Source: Arthrobacter sp. Leaf337
GTDB lineage: Bacteria; Actinomycetota; Actinomycetes; Actinomycetales; Micrococcaceae
DNA: 64,000 nucleotides
Reading direction: 5' to 3'
Assembly (NCBI RefSeq): GCF_001423745.1
Contig: NZ_LMPC01000004.1
Location: 92,163 to 156,162 of the forward strand
The notes under the pieces are model-generated. The model saw only the letters and a program-made list of their open reading frames with translations, made no database searches and was not told where the DNA came from. The translations under genes were made by a program, and so were the position numbers. Of the stretch, positions 46,525-53,993 are shown piece by piece; positions within the stretch are counted from its first letter, which is position 1, and the number at the start of each line of letters is the position of its first letter.

Positions 46525-47702
46525 CAGCGAGCACCTTCTTCAGAGTTGGCACCCGCGGGATCGCCGAAGGAAGCCAGGTAACGGGAGTAGTGGTCCTCCT
46601 GGCGGTCCAGCCAGGAGTTGGGGGTGCTGTAGACGTGCTTGAAGATGTCCAGCGGCTGCGGATCCGGCATGTTGATGCAACCGGCCCGCAGCTCCCGGGC
46701 AACGGCGTCGGCCTTGGCAGCCACCTGGGCCTCGAGCTGCTCCGTGAGGAGTCCCTTACGTTCCAGCAGGCCCTTGACCCGGGCAATCGGGTCCTTGGCC
46801 GCCCAGTCTTCCAGTTCGTTGGCATCCCGGTACCGCGTGGGATCGTCGGCAGTCGTGTGCGGACCCATCCGGTATGTGACCGCTTCGATGAACGTCGGGC
46901 CGCCGCCGTGGCGGGCCCGTTCGATTGCCTCGCGGGTGGCCGCCATCACCGCAAGCACGTCGTTGCCATCAACCTGGACGCTCGGAATCCCGAACCCTGC
47001 CGCACGGTCGGCGATCCTGATGTGGGACTGCAGGCGGACCGGCTCGGAGATGGCCCAGTGGTTGTTCTGGCAAAAGAAGATCACCGGGGACTGGAAGCTG
47101 GCGGCGAAGACCATGGCCTCGTTGACGTCCCCCTCGCTGGTGGCGCCGTCGCCGAAGTACGTGACGGCCACGGAGTCTGCGCCGTCATTTTGGATGCCCA
47201 TGGCGTAGCCCGTGGCATGAAGGGTCTGGGCTCCGATGATGATCTGCGGAGTGGCCATGTTGACGGTGTACGGATCCCAGCCCGACGACGCATTGCCCCG
47301 CCACACCTTGAGGATGTCGGCCAGGTCCACGCCGCGGCAGTAAGCAACACCGTTCTCGCGGTAACTGGAAAACACGAAGTCATCGTCGCGGAGCGCCCTC
47401 GCGGAACCAACCTGGGAGGCCTCCTGCCCCAGGAGCGGCGGCCACAGGCCGAGCTCCCCCTGGCGCTGGAGGGCGGTGGCTTCGGTATCGATCCGCCGGA
47501 TGACCACCATGTCCTCATAAAGGGAACCTAGCTGCTCATCAGTGACCTCCCGGACCCAGGCGTCGTACTGCGGATGACTGACGCGTTCACCCCCCGGAGT
47601 GATGAGTTGGACCAGGCTCTCGCCCGTCCCGCTGTGATGTCCTGCACTGTTGTCCGGGCCACCGGCGGCGTTGCCGCCCTGACCCAACTCGTCTGTAAAC
47701 AC
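46524..47702 (-). CDS. branched-chain 2-oxoacid dehydrogenase E1 alpha subunit
   Basis: The roughly 392-residue subunit carries the ThDP motif GDGATSEGDVNEAMVFAASFQSPVIFFCQNN, the phosphorylation-loop-like YRMGPHTTADDPTRYRD and MVVIRRIDTEATALQRQGELGLWPPLLGQEA. Start is uncertain: GTG 47702 and TTG 47714 are both in frame, and TATGAA lies just upstream, implying a very short leader. First gene of the three-gene bkd operon, divergent from an Lrp/AsnC gene, with a CRP-type palindrome between. Confidence 0.93.
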   Translation of the reverse strand: MFTDELGQGGNAAGGPDNSAGHHSGTGESLVQLITPGGERVSHPQYDAWVREVTDEQLGSLYEDMVVIRRIDTEATALQRQGELGLWPPLLGQEASQVGSARALRDDDFVFSSYRENGVAYCRGVDLADILKVWRGNASSGWDPYTVNMATPQIIIGAQTLHATGYAMGIQNDGADSVAVTYFGDGATSEGDVNEAMVFAASFQSPVIFFCQNNHWAISEPVRLQSHIRIADRAAGFGIPSVQVDGNDVLAVMAATREAIERARHGGGPTFIEAVTYRMGPHTTADDPTRYRDANELEDWAAKDPIARVKGLLERKGLLTEQLEAQVAAKADAVARELRAGCINMPDPQPLDIFKHVYSTPNSWLDRQEDHYSRYLASFGDPAGANSEEGAR

Positions 47703-47796
47703 AGTTGCACGCAACCTTCATACGTCGTGTCACCGGCGCTCAGGGAACTCGTGATCCCCGTGCACGCCAGCCGCCCGGGCGCCGTTGCCCCGGATA

Positions 47797-47816
47797 ATTG
47801 TGACGATACTCACAAT
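47797..47816. promoter_or_regulatory. CRP/GlxR-type palindrome between bkd and lrp
   Basis: ATTGTGA-CGATAC-TCACAAT is a perfect 7-bp inverted repeat with a 6-bp spacer, containing TGTGA-N6-TCACA, the cAMP receptor family consensus. It lies about 95 bp before the E1 alpha gene and about 83 bp before lrp. Confidence 0.75.
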
Positions 47817-47888
47817 GCTCATTGGGTACAACCACCATGGATAAAACTGAGCAGAATGCACTGCCCCGGTGGCATCTGTCGTGCTAAT

Positions 47889-47905
47889 CTTGCGCATTAT
47901 GCAAG
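47889..47905. promoter_or_regulatory. putative Lrp/AsnC autoregulatory site over the start codon
   Basis: CTTGC-GCATTAT-GCAAG, a perfect 5-bp inverted repeat (47889-47893 / 47901-47905) spanning the ATG at 47899. TTGC...GCAA half-sites with an AT-containing centre resemble Lrp/AsnC-family operators. Confidence 0.4.
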
Positions 47906-48372
47906 CTTTGGATGGCACCGACACCCGGCTCCTTTCCGCCCTCGCCAAGGACCCGAAGCGGACGGTGGTGGCCTTGGCGCAGAAGCTTGGGCTCTCGCGC
48001 AACACCGTGCAGGCCCGGCTGGCCCAGCTGGAGAAGAAGCACGTCTTCCTGTCCTTCGAACGGCGCATCAATCCTGCGGCGCTGGGATACCCGCTGATGG
48101 CGTTCATCTCCGTCCATGTACAGCAGCAGAAGCTGGGCCAGTTGGCGGTGGACCTCGCCGGCATCCCGGAAATCCTGGAAGGCTACGGGCTGACAGGTTC
48201 CGCCGACCTTCTGCTGCGGGTGGTGGCACTGGACGCCGAGGACCTCTTCCGGATCAACGGCAAGATCCTGGCCTGTGAAGGAGTGGACCGGACGGACACC
48301 GCCCTCGCCATGGGAGAGCTGATCCCCTTCCGGGTCCAGCCGCTGCTCGAGCGGGGCCACGCCGAAGGGTGA
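47899..48372 (+). CDS. Lrp/AsnC-family regulator, likely of the bkd operon
   Basis: The 157-residue protein begins MQALDGTDTRLLSALAKDPKRTVVALAQKLGLSRNTVQARLAQLEKK, the AsnC HTH, followed by a RAM ligand-binding domain (YPLMAFISVHVQQQKLGQLAVDLAGIPEILEGYGLTGSADLLLRVVALDAEDLF). Divergent position suggests control of bkd in response to branched-chain amino acids, as BkdR does in Pseudomonas. TAATCT lies eight bases before ATG 47899; an upstream start in the same frame would destroy that promoter. Confidence 0.9.
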   Translation: MQALDGTDTRLLSALAKDPKRTVVALAQKLGLSRNTVQARLAQLEKKHVFLSFERRINPAALGYPLMAFISVHVQQQKLGQLAVDLAGIPEILEGYGLTGSADLLLRVVALDAEDLFRINGKILACEGVDRTDTALAMGELIPFRVQPLLERGHAEG

Positions 48373-48510
48373 GGTGAGGCGCCCCGGGGCCGGTGACGCG
48401 CCCGGGCTAAGGGCGCGGGGTTATAGGCTGGGTGCAGTTGAATGAATCGCGGCCGTGACCGGTCCGTGCAATCAGGCAGTGGCCAGGCCGGCTGCCGGAA
48501 AGGCTTGATC

Positions 48511-49338
48511 TTGAGCAATCCTCAGGAACCGTACCAGCCTGCCGAACCGGGCCCCGGCGTGGGCCGTCGGCGGCAGCAGCCACCTCCCGTCCCGCCGCGC
48601 GCCGAACCCCAACAAGGCACCCCTCAGCCAGGCGGCCCTCAACCGGAAGTCCCCGGGCAGCCGCCCCTTCCGCCGTATGAACCCTCCGGCCAGCAGCCAT
48701 CCGCTCCTCATTACGGGACTCCGCACTACGGAACCCCCGACTACGGGCAGCCGCAGCACGGACAGCCACAGTACGGACCGCCGCCGCCCACGGATCCCCT
48801 TGCCGGGCAGCCGCAATACGGAACCCCGCAGGGCGGCCATCCGCAGTACGAAGGCTCCCCGTACGGCGCTCCTGCCGTCCCCGGGCCTTACGGCGCTCCC
48901 GGCCAGCAGCCGCCGGCCAGGAACCGCAGGAAACTGTGGATCATCCTGGGCGGAGTCGTGCTCCTCGCCGTCGTGGGTGTGGCGCTGCTGCTTAACCTCG
49001 TGGGTGGCGCCACCGCGAAAGCCAAAGGGCTGGCGGACGATTTTACAAAGCTCGTCATCGCCGGGGACACCGACGCCGCCTACGACGACTTCCTCGACCC
49101 CGCCCTTCAGGACAAGCTCTCGAAGGAAGAATTCGCCGCCGGCGTCCAAAGCCTCAAGCTGGACGGTACCTGCAAACCGAGCTACAACGACCTCAAGGTC
49201 AGCACGGAAAACGGCAATAACGCTGCCGACGTCGCAGGGGTCATCAGCTGCGACGGCAAGGAAGTGGACCTGGCCTACCGCTTCGACGGCAACAAGGACA
49301 TGAAGATGATCAACATCAAGCTCCGGCCCAAGGCCTGA
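48511..49338 (+). CDS. membrane-anchored protein with Pro/Gln/Tyr-rich cytosolic tail (DUF4878-like)
   Basis: The 275-residue protein begins with TTG (MSNPQEPYQPAEPGPG), preceded by GGAAAGG. Residues 1-135 are Pro/Gln/Gly/Tyr-rich with YGTP, YGQP and QYG repeats. One helix (KLWIILGGVVLLAVVGVALLLNLV) leads to an outward 100-residue domain (KAKGLADDFTKLVIAGDTDAAYDDFLDPAL...) like NTF2/DUF4878-type lipid or polysaccharide-associated domains, with a Cys pair (GTCKPSYN, ISCDGK) probably disulfide-bonded. Start could also be ATG 48442. Function unknown. Confidence 0.75.
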   Translation: MSNPQEPYQPAEPGPGVGRRRQQPPPVPPRAEPQQGTPQPGGPQPEVPGQPPLPPYEPSGQQPSAPHYGTPHYGTPDYGQPQHGQPQYGPPPPTDPLAGQPQYGTPQGGHPQYEGSPYGAPAVPGPYGAPGQQPPARNRRKLWIILGGVVLLAVVGVALLLNLVGGATAKAKGLADDFTKLVIAGDTDAAYDDFLDPALQDKLSKEEFAAGVQSLKLDGTCKPSYNDLKVSTENGNNAADVAGVISCDGKEVDLAYRFDGNKDMKMINIKLRPKA

Positions 49339-49355
49339 TCCCAAGGTTCAAACAC

Positions 49356-49397
49356 AAAACAGGAGCTCCCGCAGTTTTCGCGGGAGCTCCTGTTTTT
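49356..49397. terminator. bidirectional terminator between the DUF4878-like gene and actP
   Basis: A perfect stem with arms AAAACAGGAGCTCCCGC (49356-49372) and GCGGGAGCTCCTGTTTT (49380-49396), loop AGTTTTC, U-tract TTTTT on plus and a matching run on minus RNA. Confidence 0.92.
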
Positions 49398-49415
49398 CGT
49401 GTCAACCGGCAGGGA

Positions 49416-51032
49416 CTAGTGGTCCACGGCCTTCTCGGCGCCTACGCCGGTCAGGGAACGTACTTCCATTTCGGCCTGCTTGGTGGTGTCTTCCAGCTTC
49501 TTGTCCAGCACCGAACCGAGCCAGCCCAGGAAGAACGCGAGCGGGATGGAGACGATGCCGGGGTTGCTCAGCGGGAAGATCGCGAAGTTGGCACCCGGGA
49601 TCATGGACGTCTTGGCACCCGAGACCACCGGCGACAGGGCAATCAGGATGATCGCCGAGCCCAGCCCGCCGTACATGCTCCAGATTGCGCCCTGGGTGGT
49701 GAACTTACGCCAGAACAGCGAGTACACGATGGTGGGCAGGTTGGCCGATGCGGCTACCGCGAAGGCGAGCGCGACAAGGAACGCCACGTTCTGGCCGTTG
49801 GCGAAGATGCCGCCCGCAATAGCCAGAAGCCCGATGACCACCACGGTGCGCCGCGCCACCTTGACCTCGGTGTCGGCGTCGGCCTTCCCCTTGGCGATAA
49901 CGCTGGCGTAGATGTCGTGGGCGAACGATGCCGCCGCGGTGATGGTAAGTCCGGCGACGACGGCCAGGATGGTGGCGAAGGCCACCGCGGAGATGAAGCC
50001 GAGCAGCAGCGGCCCGCCGAGGTGGAACGCCAGCAGCGGTGCGGCCGAGTTGACGCCGCCCGGGGCACTCTTGATGGTGTCCGCGCCGACCAGTGCCGCG
50101 GCGCCGTACCCCAGGACCAGGGTGAACAGGTAGAACAGGCCGATCAGCCAGATGGACCAGACCACGGACTTGCGGGCTTCCTTGGCGGTGGGAACCGTGT
50201 AGAAGCGCATCAGCACGTGGGGCAGGGCCGCGGTGCCGAGCACGAGCGCCAGGCCCAGGGACATGAAGTCAAGCTTGGAGGTCTCGGTCTTGCCATACTG
50301 CAGGCCCGGGTTGAGCATGTTCGGGTTGCCTGAGGTTTCCACCGCCCCGCCCAGCAGGTCGGAGAGGTTGAAGCCGTAGATGGCGAGGACCCAGAAGGTC
50401 ATCACGGCGGCGCCGGCAATCAGCAGCATGGCCTTGATGATCTGCACCCAGGTGGTGCCCTTCATGCCGCCGATCAGTACGTACATGATCATCAGGGCGC
50501 CGACGACGATGATCACCAGGGCCTGTCCGCCCCAGTCGCTGATGCCGAGGAGCAAGGAGATCAGGCTGCCGGCTCCGGCCATCTGCGCCAGCAGGTAGAA
50601 GAAGCAGACCGCAAGGGTGGAGATGGCTGCCGCGATGCGCACCGGGCGCTGCTTGAGCCGGAAGGAGAGCACATCGGCCATGGTGAACTTGCCGGTGTTG
50701 CGGAGCAGTTCGGCGACGAGGAGCAGGGCGACCAGCCAGGCGACCAGGAAGCCGATGGAGTACATGAAGCCGTCGTAGCCGTTGATGGCGATGGCGCCGG
50801 TGATCCCCAGAAACGAGGCCGCCGAGAGGTAGTCGCCGGCGATGGCGGTGCCGTTCTGCGGACCAGTGAAGGAGCGTCCGGCGGCGTAGTAGTCTGCCGC
50901 CGTCTTGTTATTGCGGCTGGCCTTGATCACGATGACCATGGTTATGGCCACGAACAGGCCGAAGATGCCCATGTTCAGCAGGGTGGTGTCCTTGAGATCC
51001 GCAACGTTTACTGCGGGAACCATAAGCGTCAT
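49416..51032 (-). CDS. ActP/MctC-like cation:monocarboxylate symporter (SSS family)
   Basis: The 538-residue protein has about 13 hydrophobic helices and SSS motifs DYYAAGRSFTGPQNGTAIAGDYLSAASFLGITG, RLKQRPVRIAAAISTLAVCFFYLLAQMAGAG and GMKGTTWVQIIKAMLLIAGA. Homologues ActP (E. coli) and MctC (Corynebacterium) import acetate, pyruvate or propionate. It is co-translated with an upstream DUF485 protein (ATGA overlap), the standard partner. A CRP-type site lies upstream of the pair. Confidence 0.93.
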   Translation of the reverse strand: MTLMVPAVNVADLKDTTLLNMGIFGLFVAITMVIVIKASRNNKTAADYYAAGRSFTGPQNGTAIAGDYLSAASFLGITGAIAINGYDGFMYSIGFLVAWLVALLLVAELLRNTGKFTMADVLSFRLKQRPVRIAAAISTLAVCFFYLLAQMAGAGSLISLLLGISDWGGQALVIIVVGALMIMYVLIGGMKGTTWVQIIKAMLLIAGAAVMTFWVLAIYGFNLSDLLGGAVETSGNPNMLNPGLQYGKTETSKLDFMSLGLALVLGTAALPHVLMRFYTVPTAKEARKSVVWSIWLIGLFYLFTLVLGYGAAALVGADTIKSAPGGVNSAAPLLAFHLGGPLLLGFISAVAFATILAVVAGLTITAAASFAHDIYASVIAKGKADADTEVKVARRTVVVIGLLAIAGGIFANGQNVAFLVALAFAVAASANLPTIVYSLFWRKFTTQGAIWSMYGGLGSAIILIALSPVVSGAKTSMIPGANFAIFPLSNPGIVSIPLAFFLGWLGSVLDKKLEDTTKQAEMEVRSLTGVGAEKAVDH

Positions 51033-51409
51033 TTCGTTACCCCGCTGATTTTGTTGCCTTCCTTGTCGAACTCGTGGCCTTCGATTTCGTGGCGGATTTC
51101 GGCCGCAATGGGATCGAGCCGCCGGTTGGAGTAGCTCACGTACCAGCCGGTGATGGCGAACGTGGAAACGAACTGCAGCAGGCCCAGGATCAGCCCGATG
51201 TTGATGTTGCCCCAGACTTTCGTGGACATGAAGCCGACCGCGTAGTCGGCCAGGAGGACGTATGCGAAATACCAGAGCAGGAACGCAACGGCCATCGGAA
51301 AGACAAAGCTGCGGTGACGCTTGCGCAGTTCCTGGAACTGCTTGGTCGACTGGACTTGCTTGAAGTCCACGGACGCCGCTGCGTCCGGAGTTGGGGCATC
51401 GTTACCCAT
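51029..51409 (-). CDS. DUF485 membrane protein, partner of ActP
   Basis: The 126-residue protein has two helices (FVFPMAVAFLLWYFAYVLLADYAVGFM; INIGLILGLLQFVSTFAITGWYV) and a charged C-terminus, the DUF485/YjcH form. DUF485 genes almost always precede acetate-type SSS symporters. GGAGG lies four bases before ATG 51409; an ATG at 51412 is too close to it. Role in transport is unproven, possibly assembly or regulation. Confidence 0.9.
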   Translation of the reverse strand: MGNDAPTPDAAASVDFKQVQSTKQFQELRKRHRSFVFPMAVAFLLWYFAYVLLADYAVGFMSTKVWGNINIGLILGLLQFVSTFAITGWYVSYSNRRLDPIAAEIRHEIEGHEFDKEGNKISGVTK

Positions 51410-51477
51410 CATTCCTCCTCATTGAGACTTGCCGTCCACACCTGCTGCCCCTGCCTCCCACAGACAGTCCCAGCCAA

Positions 51478-51493
51478 TGTGACTGCAATCACT
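51478..51493. promoter_or_regulatory. CRP/GlxR-type site in the DUF485-actP/LytS divergent spacer
   Basis: TGTGA-CTGCAA-TCACT matches the CRP-family consensus TGTGA-N6-TCACA at nine of ten defined positions. It lies about 69 bp before the DUF485 gene and 143 bp before the sensor kinase gene. Confidence 0.6.
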
Positions 51494-51635
51494 GTGCCCC
51501 GTGATGGTGCTTACATTCCAGAGAAGCCCGCAGGGCCGTCGCTCAGCGGTCCTGATGCTGCGCTCAACGGTGCCTCAAGCAGGGTCCGAAGGGCTCCGGG
51601 CAGCGGCCCGGCGAGTGCCGCGATACGCTGGGCCC

Positions 51636-52853
51636 ATGCCGGACTCCCCGTTGTTCACCGCCGCCGCGATCGCCGTGATCGCCATGGCGATCGCCGTCGT
51701 CGTCGGCGTGGGCCTCAAAGTCCTGCGGTCCTTCCGTGAGCTCGGCACGGACGCGGAACGGGCCACCTACAAGACCCTGCACGCGGCTTCCCGGGCCGGC
51801 CAGCACCTGCGTACCGGGCTGAACCCTGCAGGCGCGGCGAAAGCGAGCCGGCAGCTTCGCACCATCCTGGGCTGCGATGCCCTGGCCATCACCGACACCT
51901 CGGGGGTGCTCGCCTGGGACGGCGCCGCCGAGGGGCTGAAACCATCCCTGATGGGACTTGCCGCCAAGGTGCTCGACGGCGGCCACACGGCAGTGATCCC
52001 GGCAGGTGAGCTGCTGATGCTCGCCGGCGACACCGCCTCCGGCCCGATCACGCCCGACATCGAACGTGCAGTGGTCATTGCCCCGATCAAGGCCGGCGCG
52101 CGCGTGGTGGGCGTTGTGGCGGCCTTTGCGCCGTCCGCGGGGGCCGGCCTGGTCAGGGCCACGGGCGAAGTGGCCGACTGGGTGGCGGCCCAGGTCGAAC
52201 TCGCCGAACTCGACGCCTCACGCACCCTCCTGATGGAGGCCGAGGTCCGCGCCCTCCGCGCCCAGATCAGCCCGCACTTTATCTACAACTCCCTCAACGC
52301 CATCGCGTCGTTCATCAACACCGACCCCGTCCGGGCCAGGGAACTGGTGGTGGAATTTGCCGACTTCACCCGCTACTCCTTTCGCCGCCACGGGGACTTC
52401 ACCACCCTTGCCGAAGAGCTCCGCTGCATCGACCGTTACCTGCTGCTGGAACGCGCGCGGTTCGGCGACCGCGTCCAGGTGAGCCTGCGGATCGCACCCG
52501 AGGTGCTGAGCACGGTGATCCCGTTCCTGAGCCTGCAGCCCCTCGTCGAAAACGCCGTCCGGCACGGCCTGGAGGCCAAGGAAGGTCCGGGCCACATCAC
52601 CATTGCAGCGAACGATTCCGGTGCCTTCGCGGAGGTAACCATCGAGGACGACGGCGTGGGGATGGATCCCGAACAGCTGCGGTCGATGCTGGCCGGGCAC
52701 AGCGACGGGGACCATGTGGGGCTGCGGAACGTGGACGCCCGGCTCCGGCAGGTCTACGGCGAGGACAACGGCCTGGTCATCGAGACGGCGCCCGGCGAGG
52801 GAACACTGATCACCATGCGCGTTCCCAAGTCACAGCCAAGCCACGACGCGTGA
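51636..52853 (+). CDS. LytS/YehU-type sensor histidine kinase
   Basis: The 405-residue kinase has one N-terminal helix (LFTAAAIAVIAMAIAVVVGVGLKVL), a GAF-like domain (about 50-195: LGCDALAITDTSGVLAWDGAAEGL...), the His_kinase domain with AQISPHFIYNSLNAIASFI (His214) and an HATPase (LQPLVENAVRHGLE; VGLRNVDARLRQVYG). It lacks the multi-TM 5TMR domain of LytS, so it senses through the GAF-like part or a partner. TACGCT lies six bases before the ATG. The adjacent SSS transporters suggest pyruvate or acetate sensing, as in BtsS/YpdA systems. Confidence 0.9.
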   Translation: MPDSPLFTAAAIAVIAMAIAVVVGVGLKVLRSFRELGTDAERATYKTLHAASRAGQHLRTGLNPAGAAKASRQLRTILGCDALAITDTSGVLAWDGAAEGLKPSLMGLAAKVLDGGHTAVIPAGELLMLAGDTASGPITPDIERAVVIAPIKAGARVVGVVAAFAPSAGAGLVRATGEVADWVAAQVELAELDASRTLLMEAEVRALRAQISPHFIYNSLNAIASFINTDPVRARELVVEFADFTRYSFRRHGDFTTLAEELRCIDRYLLLERARFGDRVQVSLRIAPEVLSTVIPFLSLQPLVENAVRHGLEAKEGPGHITIAANDSGAFAEVTIEDDGVGMDPEQLRSMLAGHSDGDHVGLRNVDARLRQVYGEDNGLVIETAPGEGTLITMRVPKSQPSHDA

Positions 52854-52919
52854 GCGGGCTGGTGTCCGCGGACCATGGTCCTGACGCGGGCATGGGCGTC
52901 TCGGGGCTAACCTAGAACC

Positions 52920-53639
52920 ATGATTAACGTCCTCGTCGCCGACGACGAGCTGCCTGCCGTAGAGGAACTGGCATTCCTGCTGGGCCGGGACGACCGGATC
53001 GGAGCCATCCACCGGGCATCGTCCGGGGCCGAGGCACTCCGGGTCCTGGACGCCGAGACGGTGGACGCGGTGTTTTTGGACATCCACATGCCCGCCTTGT
53101 CCGGCTTGGACATTGCCCGCGCTATTTCCCGGAGCAGCAATCCCCCGGCCGTCGTCTTCGTGACGGCGGATGAGGAGTGCGCGCTTGAAGCCTTCGAACT
53201 CGCTGCCGTCGACTACTTGCTGAAGCCCGTGCGGGCCGAGCGCCTGGCAAGGTCCGTGGGCCGCATCAGCGAACTGATGAAAGACGGCGGAGCACCGCCG
53301 GAGATGATCACGGTGGACCTCGGCGGCACCACGCGGATGATCCGGCGCGACGACGTCACGTACGTCCAGGCCCAGGGCGACTACGCCCGGCTGCACACGG
53401 CGGAAGCCAGCTATCTCATCCGCGTCCCGCTGGCCGATCTGGAGCAGCAGTGGGCAGAGGCCGGCTTCCTCCGCACGCACCGGTCCTACCTCATTGCGCT
53501 CAATCACGTAAGCCACATGAAGCTTGCCGCAGCGCGGCCTACAGTCACGGTGGCAGGAGCCGAACTGCCGATCAGCCGCCGCCACCTGCCGTCGGTCCGG
53601 GAGAAACTGGAAACCACCCGGATCCGGCCGCAGGCATGA
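52920..53639 (+). CDS. LytTR-family response regulator
   Basis: The 239-residue regulator has a receiver domain (D8/D9, phospho-acceptor D54 in FLDIHMP, LLKPV) and a C-terminal LytTR DNA-binding domain (MIRRDDVTYVQAQGDYARLHTAEASYLIRVPLADLEQQW...FLRTHRSYLIALNHV). TAACCT six bases before the ATG implies a leaderless promoter of its own 66 bp after the kinase gene. It likely controls one or both flanking symporter genes. Confidence 0.92.
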   Translation: MINVLVADDELPAVEELAFLLGRDDRIGAIHRASSGAEALRVLDAETVDAVFLDIHMPALSGLDIARAISRSSNPPAVVFVTADEECALEAFELAAVDYLLKPVRAERLARSVGRISELMKDGGAPPEMITVDLGGTTRMIRRDDVTYVQAQGDYARLHTAEASYLIRVPLADLEQQWAEAGFLRTHRSYLIALNHVSHMKLAAARPTVTVAGAELPISRRHLPSVREKLETTRIRPQA

Positions 53640-53986
53640 CCCGCGTCAAGGTAACGGCGCCCAGGTCCGAGGCCAAGCCGGTGATGGATTCGCGTGTGGC
53701 CGCCGAAGAATCCGATGTGGGCCAGGTGTTCGTCCGGTCCCTGATCCGCTCCCAGCTGCGCCTGTCCCTCGTGGTGGCCGCCGGCTTCCTACTGATCCTG
53801 CTGGCGTTTCCCCTCATGCTGGGACTAGTTCCCGGGCTTGCCGAAGCGAAGATCGCGGGCCTGCCCTTCGGCTGGCTCCTTCTCGGAGCCGGGATATATC
53901 CGGTGATCGGGCTGAGCGCGTGGCTTTTCATCCGGACGGCAACCCGCAACGAGGCCCGATACCGGGACCTGGCGGAGGACAGGTGA
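53636..53986 (+). CDS. small membrane protein, DUF485-like partner of the downstream symporter
   Basis: A 116-residue protein with two helices (LRLSLVVAAGFLLILLAFPLML; GLPFGWLLLGAGIYPVIGLSAWLFI), the size and topology of DUF485. ATG overlaps the LytTR stop by four bases (ATGA), chaining it to the two-component system. It precedes an SSS symporter by seven bases, mirroring the DUF485-actP pair on the other strand. Confidence 0.8.
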   Translation: MTRVKVTAPRSEAKPVMDSRVAAEESDVGQVFVRSLIRSQLRLSLVVAAGFLLILLAFPLMLGLVPGLAEAKIAGLPFGWLLLGAGIYPVIGLSAWLFIRTATRNEARYRDLAEDR

Positions 53987-53993
53987 CGCGGCA

